IMG/VR virus record: IMGVR_UViG_3300030098_004828
Coordinates: 62,001 to 126,000 of that record
Source: a virus
Reading direction: 5' to 3' (one strand)
DNA length: 64,000 nt
Part shown: positions 40,438 through 48,005 of the stretch, in pieces
Position numbering within the stretch: the stretch's first letter is position 1
How the letters are laid out: every line of letters begins with the position of its first letter
Program-made: the position numbers and the translations under genes
The notes under the pieces: generated by a model
Databases searched by the model: none
Told to the model about the DNA's origin: nothing
Seen by the model: the letters and a program-made list of their open reading frames with translations, nothing else

Positions 40438-40746
40438 ATGGAGGAATACATCTTTACAATCATAATTACAGCACTAACAGTATTGTTTAGTGCAGAAGCG
40501 TGGAGATACTATAGGTCTAGAATGAATATTAAATACAACAAAGAATCTATGGCAGAAAAAAGAGAAACAGCATATGTTGACAGTTTAGAACAAAGAGTTT
40601 GTAAATTAGAAGATCTTCTAGGTGCAAGTGCAGCAGAAAAAGATGATCTTAGAGATAAGGTAGTAGAATTAACTGCTGAAGTTGCTACTCTACGTGAAAG
40701 AGTTAAGTTTCTTGAGGCAGATAATGAACGTTTAAAATTATTATAA
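40438..40746 (+). CDS. Small membrane-anchored coiled-coil protein
   Basis: The 102-residue product has one N-terminal membrane segment (YIFTIIITALTVLFSAEAW) followed by a long charged coiled coil (LEQRVCKLEDLL...LRERVKFLEADNERLKLL). The arrangement suits a small inner-membrane accessory of lysis (spanin-like or holin-associated) or a virion membrane factor, but no family is recognised. It is followed 1 nt later by another coiled-coil gene, and a similar TM-plus-coil protein is encoded at 40974. Confidence 0.65.
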   Translation: MEEYIFTIIITALTVLFSAEAWRYYRSRMNIKYNKESMAEKRETAYVDSLEQRVCKLEDLLGASAAEKDDLRDKVVELTAEVATLRERVKFLEADNERLKLL

Positions 40747-40747
40747 T

Positions 40748-40972
40748 ATGAATAAATTGAATCCAAAAGCATCTAGAGGAGAGCAATTACTTGTTGGTTT
40801 GATGGGTAGTGTAGAAAAATTAGGACAAGAAAATGAACTTCTTAAGATTAAATTACAAAAAAAAGAATTAATAGATGGTCCAAGAAAAAAATTAATAGTT
40901 GCACACAAAGATAGACCTGTTAAAAGAAAAGGAGGTTCTTGTGGAACTCCTAGAGGTTTAAAACGTAGATAA
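40748..40972 (+). CDS. Small basic coiled-coil protein
   Basis: The 74-residue product has a short helix (LVGLMGSVEKLGQENELLKIKLQKKELI) and a basic C-terminus (HKDRPVKRKGGSCGTPRGLKRR). No membrane segment or signal peptide. The basic tail suggests nucleic-acid or protein contact. It sits 1 nt after and 1 nt before neighbours in a compact operon. Not recognised. Confidence 0.6.
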   Translation: MNKLNPKASRGEQLLVGLMGSVEKLGQENELLKIKLQKKELIDGPRKKLIVAHKDRPVKRKGGSCGTPRGLKRR

Positions 40973-40973
40973 A

Positions 40974-41258
40974 ATGGCAAAAGAATTAAACGAGGACACA
41001 GGTTTTAAGGTTAGTATTAAAACATTAATAGGTATAGGAGTTGCAATGGCTACTGTTATTGGTATGTGGTTTGCTCTTCAAGCAGATATTGAAGAAGCTA
41101 AAATGCTTCCAGAACCTCCTGCACCAGATGTAACACGAATGGAGTTTGATATGAAGGATAAAAATATACGTCTCACTATTGAGAATACTCAGGATGATGT
41201 GACAGAGATCAAAGAAGATCTAAGACGTATAGAGGACAAAATTGATGATTTAAAATGA
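40974..41258 (+). CDS. Small membrane protein with C-terminal coiled coil
   Basis: The 94-residue product has a membrane segment (IKTLIGIGVAMATVIGMWFAL) and a charged helical tail (DDVTEIKEDLRRIEDKIDDL). It resembles small phage membrane proteins annotated as holin-like or lysis-associated, but that is inference from layout only. Its TGA stop overlaps the ATG of the next gene (ATGA), so translation is coupled to the exported thioredoxin-like protein. Confidence 0.65.
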   Translation: MAKELNEDTGFKVSIKTLIGIGVAMATVIGMWFALQADIEEAKMLPEPPAPDVTRMEFDMKDKNIRLTIENTQDDVTEIKEDLRRIEDKIDDLK

Positions 41259-41578
41259 AAAACTTAATAATTACCTTTTTTCTATTTGTAGGTATAACAA
41301 ATGCACAAATAGAAGTTATTCAATATAATGCGGGATGGAACGCTTCTAATGATGTAGAATGGTGTGAAGATCTTAATGATTGTGATACAGACTATGTTGA
41401 TATAATGGAAAAACCTAAACAACAAGAAAAATATAATATAGCAGTTGTACCAACTATCATTATATTTGATGATGGAGAGGAAATTAAAAGATATCAAGCA
41501 GATATTTCTTTTAGCATCAAAGCAACAAGAGAAGAGGTACAAGAATTTATAGATGAACAAATTGCAAATAAATTTTAA
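41255..41578 (+). CDS. Exported thioredoxin-fold protein without CxxC
   Basis: The 107-residue product has a signal peptide (MKNLIITFFLFVGITNA, cleavage expected before Q18). A thioredoxin-like fold follows, with the cis-proline region IAVVPTIIIFDDGEEIKRY. The place of the CGPC active site reads GWNASND, so the redox CxxC is absent; two cysteines occur later as C-x5-C (WCEDLNDC). The protein should be periplasmic or surface-exposed. The start overlaps the previous stop by 4 nt. It may be a structural or substrate-binding thioredoxin relative rather than a redox enzyme. First of several exported products in this region. Confidence 0.7.
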   Translation: MKNLIITFFLFVGITNAQIEVIQYNAGWNASNDVEWCEDLNDCDTDYVDIMEKPKQQEKYNIAVVPTIIIFDDGEEIKRYQADISFSIKATREEVQEFIDEQIANKF

Positions 41579-41579
41579 A

Positions 41580-41675
41580 ATGAAAAAAATTTTATGTAAA
41601 TTATTATGTATAGTTAGTTTTAACTCTATATGTATGAAATGGTGTGGTAAATCATGCTGTAAGACCAAGAAATAG
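41580..41675 (+). CDS. 31-residue Cys-rich peptide
   Basis: An ATG one nt after the previous stop opens a 31-codon frame, MKKILCKLLCIVSFNSICMK followed by WCGKSCCKTKK. It has six cysteines, a basic start and end, and a hydrophobic middle, like a small secreted or membrane-inserted peptide. Its position in a tight operon supports it; the short length leaves doubt. No family is recognised. Confidence 0.45.
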   Translation: MKKILCKLLCIVSFNSICMKWCGKSCCKTKK

Positions 41676-41698
41676 TAATAACTTTTAATTAATTAATT

Positions 41699-42073
41699 AT
41701 GGCAAACTCATTAACTCCAACATTAACGTTGAACAGTAATACTGCCCCAACTAATTCACCTCCATTGGTTTTTACAGAGACTGATGTACTTGCTACAGCT
41801 GTCCCAATTGTTGAAACATCACAGGTAAGTGTTGGCACTGTTACTGCTCATCAAATTTTGGACTCAACAACACAAACTTCTGCTACATATGTGTATCTTA
41901 AAAACGAAGATACTGTTAATTCAGTGCTTGTTAAAACAGATGCTGGGGTCACTTTTGGAAAATTACATCCTGGTGAATTTATGTTCTATTGTGCAAATGT
42001 ACAAGAAGGACTAGAAGTGATAGCATTGACTGCTGATTGCGTTGTAGAAATTGGATACTGGACTAAAGCTTAG
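41699..42073 (+). CDS. Small virion protein, paralogue of the 46534 product
   Basis: The 124-residue beta-rich product shares a conserved C-terminal half with the protein encoded at 46534: TYVYLKNEDTVNSVLVKTD..G....HPGEFMF...VQEGLEVIA..ADCVVEIGY..K versus TYVYVKNTDPTNIVVLKTD..G....GPDEFAF...KGGVGIEAQA.GDCVVEYATFKK. Such short all-beta proteins are common as decoration or tail components in marine phages. No signal peptide. The two copies flank the export cassette 42078-46335. It is preceded by a 120-nt gap that contains the small Cys-rich gene. Confidence 0.68.
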   Translation: MANSLTPTLTLNSNTAPTNSPPLVFTETDVLATAVPIVETSQVSVGTVTAHQILDSTTQTSATYVYLKNEDTVNSVLVKTDAGVTFGKLHPGEFMFYCANVQEGLEVIALTADCVVEIGYWTKA

Positions 42074-42077
42074 TAAT

Positions 42078-45000
42078 ATGCTTTTTAGGTATAGTCTTAT
42101 ATGGGTTGTGTTATTCCTGTGTTCCGCAGTGAATGCACAATCTACAGACTCTTGGATAAATATTCAATTACAAACAGATAATTATCCAGAGGAAACATCA
42201 TGGCAATTATATAATATTAGCGGTGGTGCAATTGCTGTTAGTGATTCTGTTTTAACAGAACTTACATTACATGACACTGTAGTAAATGTATTATCTGGAG
42301 ATTATATAATTTCTTTAGAAGATTCATGGGGTGATGGATTAGGTGGTTCTCAATGGGGAGGTTCTGATGGATCTTTTCTTATACAAAATGATTGTCAAGA
42401 TACTTTATTTTATGCAGAAGGTGACTTTGGTTTACAATTAATAGATACATTAACTATAGCTCCTTGTGCTCCTCCTATTTCAGGATGTATAGATGAACTT
42501 GCAACAAACTTTAATCCAGATGCTACTGTCTCAGATAATTCTTGCACTTATCCTCCTTGTGAAGGATGGGGAGAACCTTTTGTAGATCAAATATGTGATG
42601 GCGGTCAAGCACTTCTTTATTTTAATTGGGAAGCTTCAGATAATCCTAATTGTAATGTAATTCAAATAACTTATAGTGGTGAAAATACTAACTCTTATAA
42701 CTTTGATGTTAATATAGATAATGGTATATGGGGTGTTTATACCGGTAATGGTCAGATGCCTCCTAACTGGGAAGAGGAATATTCATTCCAAGTAATGTAT
42801 GCTGATAGTACTATGTCAGATACATTTGTACATACTCCATATCCATGTACACAAGGATGTACAGATAATGATGCTCCTAATTATAATCCATGGGCTACAG
42901 TAGATGATGGATCATGTGGAGGTCAAGCATGTGATGCGGGATACACTTCTATAACAATAGATATAACTTTAGATAATTGGCCAGGTGAAACAGGATGGTC
43001 ATTAATTAGTGGTGGTGTAATAGATGAACATATTGATGGGGACTATGACTATCAAGATATAGGTCAAACATTTTCATACTCTTATTGTGTAATGGAAGCT
43101 GGATTTGAATTTATTGTATCTGATACATATGGTGATGGTTTAGCTGGTTCAACTACAGGTGGAAGTTTAGATGGAGATATTCTTATTAGAGGTTGTAATG
43201 GAGATACAATAACTCAATTATCTTCTGGAACTTGGTTAAATGCAGCACAAGAAAATGTTGGTGTTGGTTTTGGTAGTGTAGCTTATTCAGGATGGCAAGA
43301 ACCTATTATATGTGAGACAGATGATGTTGCAGGATGTACTGATCCAACATATCAAGAATTTAATCCAGAAGCTGTTATAGATGATGGTTCATGTGTTATA
43401 GAGCATATATATGGTTGTATAAATGAAAATGCTTTTAACTATGATGAGAACGCAACAGCAATGGATATATATCCTAATTGTAATTATGAACTATGGATAG
43501 GAGATGCAGCTGCTGATGGTTGGGGTAATTCATTCTTAGGAGTTGTACAAGGAGATAATCAATGGTCATTCACAATGGGTCCAGGAGAATATGAACAAAC
43601 TTTTCCTATTTGGTTAGAAACAGATGAACCTGTGAAAATATTTTACTTTGAAGTAGGTGGAGCACAAACTCCTCCAGAAGAAGTGGCTTTTCAAACATTA
43701 CATAATTCATTTAAATTAACAAATGATAACGGAACTGTATTATTATATGAAGGATGGAATCCTTTTGCAGACAATGGTCAAGGTGCACTTCAGCCTTTTG
43801 AGCCTCCATTCTTTCAAACATATAATGCAATGCCTTTCTGTGGTACTCTTTGTATTCCTACAGTAGAAGGTTGTTTAGATTCTACAGCACTGAACTATAA
43901 TGAAGAGGCTAATACAGATGACGGTAGTTGTATAGAGATTATAGAAGGTTGTACTAATGAATTAGCTTTCAATTATGATGAAGAAGCTAACTATGATGAT
44001 GGGTCATGTGAAGCCGTAATTGTTGGTTGTATGGATTCAATAGCATGGAATTATAATGAGGATGCTAACACAGATGGTGGTGATTGTATATATTTAGGTT
44101 GCACTGATTCTTCAGCATGCAACTTCAATCCAAATGCTAATGCAGACAGTGGAGGATGCACTTATCCTGATCAATACTATAATTGTAATGATGTATGTAT
44201 AAATGATGCTGACTCAGATGGAGTATGTGATGAGCTTGAAATACTAGGATGTACTAGTATAGCTGCCATTAACTATAACCCGGAAGCAACTGATGATGAT
44301 GGTAGTTGTGTTGGTGTAGTATACGGTTGTACAGATCCCACTGCTTTTAATTATGACGCTACAGCTAATACAGACAATGGTTCATGTGTACCTGTAATAT
44401 ACGGATGTATAGATGACACAGCATATAATTATGACCCAGCTGCCAATACAGACAATGGAACTTGTATAGAATATGTATATGGTTGTACTGATACAACAGC
44501 TCTTAACTTTGATCCTTTAGCAAATACATTAGACAATTCATGTTGTTATCTTGGAGGATGTACTGATACCACTGCACTAAATTATGATTCAGATGCTTGT
44601 TTTGATGATGGCAGTTGTGTAGTTATAATAGAAGGATGTGCTGATCCTAATGCATATAACTATGATCCGCTAGTTAACTTACCAGATAACAGTACATGTC
44701 TTTATGATGCTGGTTGTTATGGTGGACCAGGTCAACCTTATTGGTTAAATGATCCTTGTTATGCTTGGGTTATAGATGTAGACAGTTATTGTTGTACTTC
44801 TATATGGGATGAAACCTGTCAGGCCATGTATAACTATTGTGAAGATGGTTGGCCTGTAGATCTAAATGAACTATCAGGTAGTGATATAGTTGTTTATCCT
44901 AATCCTACAGCAAACATTTTTAATATAGAAACAAGATTAGATGTTAATGTAGAACTATATAACATGATAGGTGAACTTATAAATACAGATAATATTAAAA

Positions 45001-45092
45001 GAATAGATTTATCAGATAAACCGGATGGTGTTTATAATCTCATTATTACATATGATAAAATAAGAATAACTAAGAAAATAATTAAATTATGA
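42078..45092 (+). CDS. Secreted 14-repeat Cys protein with type IX secretion sorting domain
   Basis: The start is placed at 42078 (MLFRYSLIWVVLFLCSAVNA, a clear signal peptide) rather than 42051, which overlaps the previous gene. The mature protein has three domains with the pattern DNYPEETSW...DSWGDGLGG, which I know from secreted Bacteroidota proteins. Fourteen copies of a Cys-bounded repeat of about 25 residues follow (GCTDPTAFNYDATANTDNGSC and variants), with an Asp-rich DADSDGVCDE segment between copies 8 and 9. The last 70 residues form a T9SS type A sorting domain: VYPNPTANIFNIE...VELYNMIGELI...DLSDKPDGVYNLII...KKIIKL. The product should cross the inner membrane by Sec and the outer membrane by the host type IX system, and end on the cell surface or in the medium. 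The Asp-rich repeats could bind calcium. The stop overlaps the next ATG by 4 nt. Confidence 0.88.
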   Translation: MLFRYSLIWVVLFLCSAVNAQSTDSWINIQLQTDNYPEETSWQLYNISGGAIAVSDSVLTELTLHDTVVNVLSGDYIISLEDSWGDGLGGSQWGGSDGSFLIQNDCQDTLFYAEGDFGLQLIDTLTIAPCAPPISGCIDELATNFNPDATVSDNSCTYPPCEGWGEPFVDQICDGGQALLYFNWEASDNPNCNVIQITYSGENTNSYNFDVNIDNGIWGVYTGNGQMPPNWEEEYSFQVMYADSTMSDTFVHTPYPCTQGCTDNDAPNYNPWATVDDGSCGGQACDAGYTSITIDITLDNWPGETGWSLISGGVIDEHIDGDYDYQDIGQTFSYSYCVMEAGFEFIVSDTYGDGLAGSTTGGSLDGDILIRGCNGDTITQLSSGTWLNAAQENVGVGFGSVAYSGWQEPIICETDDVAGCTDPTYQEFNPEAVIDDGSCVIEHIYGCINENAFNYDENATAMDIYPNCNYELWIGDAAADGWGNSFLGVVQGDNQWSFTMGPGEYEQTFPIWLETDEPVKIFYFEVGGAQTPPEEVAFQTLHNSFKLTNDNGTVLLYEGWNPFADNGQGALQPFEPPFFQTYNAMPFCGTLCIPTVEGCLDSTALNYNEEANTDDGSCIEIIEGCTNELAFNYDEEANYDDGSCEAVIVGCMDSIAWNYNEDANTDGGDCIYLGCTDSSACNFNPNANADSGGCTYPDQYYNCNDVCINDADSDGVCDELEILGCTSIAAINYNPEATDDDGSCVGVVYGCTDPTAFNYDATANTDNGSCVPVIYGCIDDTAYNYDPAANTDNGTCIEYVYGCTDTTALNFDPLANTLDNSCCYLGGCTDTTALNYDSDACFDDGSCVVIIEGCADPNAYNYDPLVNLPDNSTCLYDAGCYGGPGQPYWLNDPCYAWVIDVDSYCCTSIWDETCQAMYNYCEDGWPVDLNELSGSDIVVYPNPTANIFNIETRLDVNVELYNMIGELINTDNIKRIDLSDKPDGVYNLIITYDKIRITKKIIKL
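42483..44699 (+). repeat. Region of 14 Cys-bounded protein repeats
   Basis: Coding repeats with the form GC-x-D-x2-A-x-N-[YF]-x3-A-x3-D-[DN]-G-[ST]-C occur 14 times. Copies 1-4 are interspersed with WGDG-type domains. Copies 5-14 run nearly in tandem from about 43869, joined by short linkers such as IIE, VIY or YVY. DNA copies are diverged, so this is old amplification rather than a recent slippage array. Confidence 0.85.
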
Positions 45093-45280
45093 AATATTTA
45101 GCAGCATTATGGGTTTTAGTTATTGTAGGTTGTGGATTATTTAATCCTGCAAAATACAATCCTAATCCCACACCAGTAGTAAAAGACTGTTGTCCTAAAG
45201 ATTCAATTAGAGTTGATACAATAAGATTAACAAACGGAGTAGATCATATTATAATGTTAGATACAGTTAAAGTAAAATGA
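45089..45280 (+). CDS. Small lipoprotein
   Basis: The 63-residue product has a lipoprotein signal (MKYLAALWVLVIVGC, lipobox VIVG-C15). The mature part is short with PNPTPVVKDCCPKDS and a beta-like tail (IRVDTIRLTNGVDHIIMLD). It should be lipid-anchored in the outer membrane or periplasm. Both ends overlap neighbours by 4 nt, so it is translated together with the T9SS-sorted protein and the barrel-like protein. It may help anchor or expose its neighbours; it may also be a small rz1-like lysis factor, although no separate rz partner is seen. Confidence 0.72.
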   Translation: MKYLAALWVLVIVGCGLFNPAKYNPNPTPVVKDCCPKDSIRVDTIRLTNGVDHIIMLDTVKVK

Positions 45281-46335
45281 GAATAATTTTGTCCATATTA
45301 TTACTTTTATCATTTACGATAAATGCACAAGAAGAAAGTAAGTTTAAAAAAGAACTTAAAAAGACTTTCAAGTTTTCTACATTCTATGCTGCAGTAAATG
45401 GTGGTACTTCTATTTCAGATCAGAATACATATTCTATATTAGATGGACTTCAAACCGATGTAATAGAAACCCCATTTGACTATGCCTTAACCCTAGGTAT
45501 AAGAAAGATACAAAGATTTGGTTACGAAAATAAAGCTAAAAGCTTTAAAGATGGTACAGAATCTTCTTATTCTGATGCCGCTACTATTGGACGAACTAAA
45601 GGTTTTGAGTTTTTATTTGAGATGGACTACCAAAGAAAGTTTGGTGATACATACATAGACCAGAACCACTTTCTACGATACCTAGCAGATAAATGGGTTG
45701 TTAAGGTAGAGTATCTACAGGATGGCTTTGCTGATGTAGAGTACATGGAAGCATCACAACGATATAGACAAAAGATAGGTAAGAGACTTTCCCTTACTGC
45801 AGGGACAGCACAGAGGATCTCCGAGCCTTATGGTTTTGATCCATTAGCACAATGGGTGTTATCCAACGGAAACCTACACTACACAAACCTTGCTTTAGAA
45901 GAAGGGTACACAATTGGCTTTGCACCAACAGGAATAGAGTATATAGACCCTAATGGAGCAGTCGTGGCTACAAGTACTGAAGTTTGGGAAGAGGTGGTGA
46001 TTCCACAAATGCTTGATGACTATGTTAAATCTAGTAAAGACGCATTACCTGTGCAATGGTGTCACTCTTTGGTAATTGGGTTTGACTACTATTATTATAA
46101 AAAGGATATTTGGTTACACTCCTGGGGCAACATCCTTCCTTATCATTTAAATACAGGAGGAGACTATTCATATCATAATTTTAATGGAGGTAATTGGATA
46201 GACTATTCAGCCGGTTTAATATTTGGATATAAGATCAATAAGAACCTTGGTGTCTTTATTGAAGGTAAATATAACAAATACTGGAATAGGGACTGGCATG
46301 ATTTCAAGTTTGGAATAAACTACATCATACTTTAA
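45277..46335 (+). CDS. Exported outer-membrane-type protein
   Basis: The 352-residue product has a signal peptide (MRIILSILLLLSFTINAQ). It continues with alternating aromatic and polar strands, ending in GVFIEGKYNKYWNRDWHDFKFGINYIIL, which looks like final strands of an outer-membrane beta barrel. Motifs include HSLVIGFDYYYYKKDIWLHSWG and NGGNWIDYSAGLIFGYKI. No T9SS sorting domain. Codon use differs from the neighbours: more GC-ending and CTA/ACC/GGC codons, noticeably less AT-rich, which suggests later acquisition. It overlaps the lipoprotein gene by 4 nt. The family is not recognised with certainty; a role at the host surface, such as exclusion of other phages, is conjecture. Confidence 0.72.
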   Translation: MRIILSILLLLSFTINAQEESKFKKELKKTFKFSTFYAAVNGGTSISDQNTYSILDGLQTDVIETPFDYALTLGIRKIQRFGYENKAKSFKDGTESSYSDAATIGRTKGFEFLFEMDYQRKFGDTYIDQNHFLRYLADKWVVKVEYLQDGFADVEYMEASQRYRQKIGKRLSLTAGTAQRISEPYGFDPLAQWVLSNGNLHYTNLALEEGYTIGFAPTGIEYIDPNGAVVATSTEVWEEVVIPQMLDDYVKSSKDALPVQWCHSLVIGFDYYYYKKDIWLHSWGNILPYHLNTGGDYSYHNFNGGNWIDYSAGLIFGYKINKNLGVFIEGKYNKYWNRDWHDFKFGINYIIL

Positions 46336-46349
46336 TTTCTAGTATTTTT

Positions 46350-46361
46350 TTTGTATATTAT
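46350..46361 (+). promoter_or_regulatory. Candidate late promoter box TTTGTATATTAT
   Basis: Third identical copy of the 12-mer, 14 nt after the stop of the outer-membrane-type gene and 23 nt before the ATG at 46385. It would start a new unit running through 46385-49263. Confidence 0.5.
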
Positions 46362-46384
46362 TATATAACCAAAAATGTAAAACT

Positions 46385-46534
46385 ATGAACTGGATAAACA
46401 GTTGGCGTGAAGGTAACAAGAAAAATATTGTAGACTTCACATTTAGATTTGGGTATTTTACCCTATTAGAATTAAATTGGAACCCTGGCAAAAGCTTTAG
46501 GTTTATAATATTAAATTTTGGATTTGAAATATAA
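46385..46534 (+). CDS. Small hypothetical protein (49 residues)
   Basis: An ATG downstream of the TTTGTATATTAT box opens 49 codons (MNWINSWREGNKKNIVDFTF...) rich in Trp, Phe and Asn with alternating beta-like pattern (FRFGYFTLLELNWNPGKSFRF). The stop overlaps the next ATG by 1 nt (TAATG), which supports a real gene. No signal peptide; not recognised. Confidence 0.6.
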   Translation: MNWINSWREGNKKNIVDFTFRFGYFTLLELNWNPGKSFRFIILNFGFEI

Positions 46535-46908
46535 TGGCAACAAAAGTACTAAATCTGAGTCTTAAATTATCTATAGATGGTAATTTTAATGGTTTATTTA
46601 ACCTAAATACTACAGAGGATAGTACTGTTGGTTTTGATGACACAACTGCCGCAAGTCAAACTACCACAATAACAACAGGTGGAGCAACAGTAATTGTAGC
46701 TTCTGGAGTTAGTGATATAACGTATGTATATGTAAAAAACACTGATCCTACTAATATTGTAGTATTAAAAACTGATTCTGGTACAGCTTATGCAGATGTT
46801 GGACCAGATGAATTTGCGTTTATACCTGTAAAAGGTGGTGTAGGAATAGAAGCTCAAGCAGCAGGTGGTGACTGTGTAGTTGAATATGCAACATTTAAAA
46901 AAGTTTAA
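46534..46908 (+). CDS. Small virion protein, paralogue of the 41699 product
   Basis: The 124-residue product has the same length as the 41699 product and shares its C-terminal half (ITYVYVKNTDPTNIVVLKTD, then GPDEFAFIPVKGGVGIEAQA and CVVEYATFKK). The N-terminal half differs, which suggests domain swapping or rapid divergence in the exposed part. It is likely a beta-rich decoration or tail protein. It follows the 49-residue gene with a 1-nt overlap and precedes the CxxCxxC gene by 4 nt. Confidence 0.68.
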   Translation: MATKVLNLSLKLSIDGNFNGLFNLNTTEDSTVGFDDTTAASQTTTITTGGATVIVASGVSDITYVYVKNTDPTNIVVLKTDSGTAYADVGPDEFAFIPVKGGVGIEAQAAGGDCVVEYATFKKV

Positions 46909-46912
46909 ACTA

Positions 46913-47245
46913 ATGAATATTGACGGATTAAAAAACGTAAAAATTACTGCTCAGAGAACTCAAATGACTTTCTGTGCAAGCTGTAAGAGTTGTCCAGCTA
47001 TTGACATCTCAAAAGAATCTGATAAAGTAGTAGTAGGAGGAGAAGATGAAGGTTACACTGAATTTACAAAAGAACAGTTTGCTCTTTTTGTAAAGACTGT
47101 TAAAGAAGGTGCTTATGATAGATTTTTAGATAAAGAATGTATATGCGGAGGGACCTCTAACGAAGATGGTTCTTGTGATGAATCTCATGCTAATGTATGT
47201 GCTGAACCACAAGATCAGAACGAAGATGTTCCCTTTGGAGATTAA
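46913..47245 (+). CDS. Cys-rich protein with DUF397-like pattern
   Basis: The start is set at 46913 (MNIDGLKNVKITAQ), just after the previous stop, rather than 46880, which lies inside the upstream gene. The 110-residue product contains CASCKSCPAIDI (C-x2-C-x2-C), a beta-strand/helix section with EFTKEQFALFVKTVKEGAYD, and ECICGG with two further Cys, then a very acidic tail ending EDVPFGD. The strand plus F/W-x-x-FV-x-x-V-x-x-G pattern resembles small DUF397-type domains, but the match is only by eye. The cysteines may bind zinc or iron-sulfur. Confidence 0.6.
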   Translation: MNIDGLKNVKITAQRTQMTFCASCKSCPAIDISKESDKVVVGGEDEGYTEFTKEQFALFVKTVKEGAYDRFLDKECICGGTSNEDGSCDESHANVCAEPQDQNEDVPFGD

Positions 47246-47267
47246 TAATAATTAAAATTTTAAAGTT

Positions 47268-47708
47268 ATGCCAAGAAATATAAAAGGAAAATATCCTACT
47301 TACAAAAGTGCTGCTACAGGCAGAGAAATGCGTGTACCAGGAATGAAAATGGCTCAAGATGGTGATCCTGGACAAGCATTTATTGAAAAAGCAAATACAA
47401 ATAATGTTGGTGAAGAAACTAAGTACATGGGAAATGTTGGTCAAGATACTCAACTATCAGATGCAGAAATCAAAATGATTCAAATGAAGAATACTGAAGA
47501 TGCTATGGCTAAGATGAATTATGGACCTGCAGGTGGACCACAAACAGTGGTAGGTTCTCCTGGTGGTTTTGTTCCAGCTACTCAACAAGGTGTAAATGTA
47601 ACCGCACCAGCTCATGAAGGGGTTCATACTACAGATCCTAATATGTTGAGATCTGGTGGAACTCCAAAGAAAAAATTTGGAGGAGCAGGACGTAATGGTA
47701 TTTTATAA
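47268..47708 (+). CDS. Small virion-associated protein with GG tail motif
   Basis: The 146-residue product is Met/Gly/Gln-rich with little predicted structure. It ends in MLRSGGTPKKKFGGAGRNGIL. The double-glycine motif after an aromatic or basic residue resembles the YGG-LPKAQ linkers of the large virion proteins. The final GxxN-IL is shared with the next gene. No membrane segment or catalytic motif. I infer a minor structural or assembly-linked protein. Confidence 0.6.
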   Translation: MPRNIKGKYPTYKSAATGREMRVPGMKMAQDGDPGQAFIEKANTNNVGEETKYMGNVGQDTQLSDAEIKMIQMKNTEDAMAKMNYGPAGGPQTVVGSPGGFVPATQQGVNVTAPAHEGVHTTDPNMLRSGGTPKKKFGGAGRNGIL

Positions 47709-47720
47709 AAATGAAGTGTT

Positions 47721-47990
47721 ATGAGTATATTTAATAAAATATTTAGAAAAAGAAAAAAAGAATTTGGAACAAGAAATGAACCAATGTCTTTTAGCGAAGA
47801 TAAAGTTGTTAAAGTAACAGATTCCCGTGGTAAAACAAGAAAAACAAAAGTGAAGAATGAACACGGAAAGTTTAAAGATAAGATGGATAAATATGGGAAT
47901 GTTAAAAAACAAGTAACTTGGATAGACGGTAAAAGAACTGTTGAAAAATTTAATACTGGAGGGGCAGTAGGGCCCAATAACATTTTATAA
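47721..47990 (+). CDS. Small basic protein with GG tail motif
   Basis: The 89-residue product is strongly basic (FNKIFRKRKKEFGTRNE, RGKTRKTKVKNEHGKFKDK). It ends in FNTGGAVGPNNIL, parallel to the FGGAGRNGIL ending of the preceding protein. The YGNVKKQVTWIDGKRTVEKF section looks like a small beta hairpin domain. Probable nucleic-acid or virion contact by charge; not recognised. Confidence 0.6.
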   Translation: MSIFNKIFRKRKKEFGTRNEPMSFSEDKVVKVTDSRGKTRKTKVKNEHGKFKDKMDKYGNVKKQVTWIDGKRTVEKFNTGGAVGPNNIL

Positions 47991-48005
47991 ACTAAAATAT
48001 AAAAT

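Noticed and set aside
42051-42077. Longer start of the T9SS-sorted protein
   Set aside because: It would overlap the preceding gene by 23 nt and place residues before an otherwise perfect signal peptide; 42078 is the better start.
42483-44699. Tandem repeats considered as a CRISPR array
   Set aside because: They are in-frame coding repeats with diverged DNA, no identical repeat units and no cas genes.
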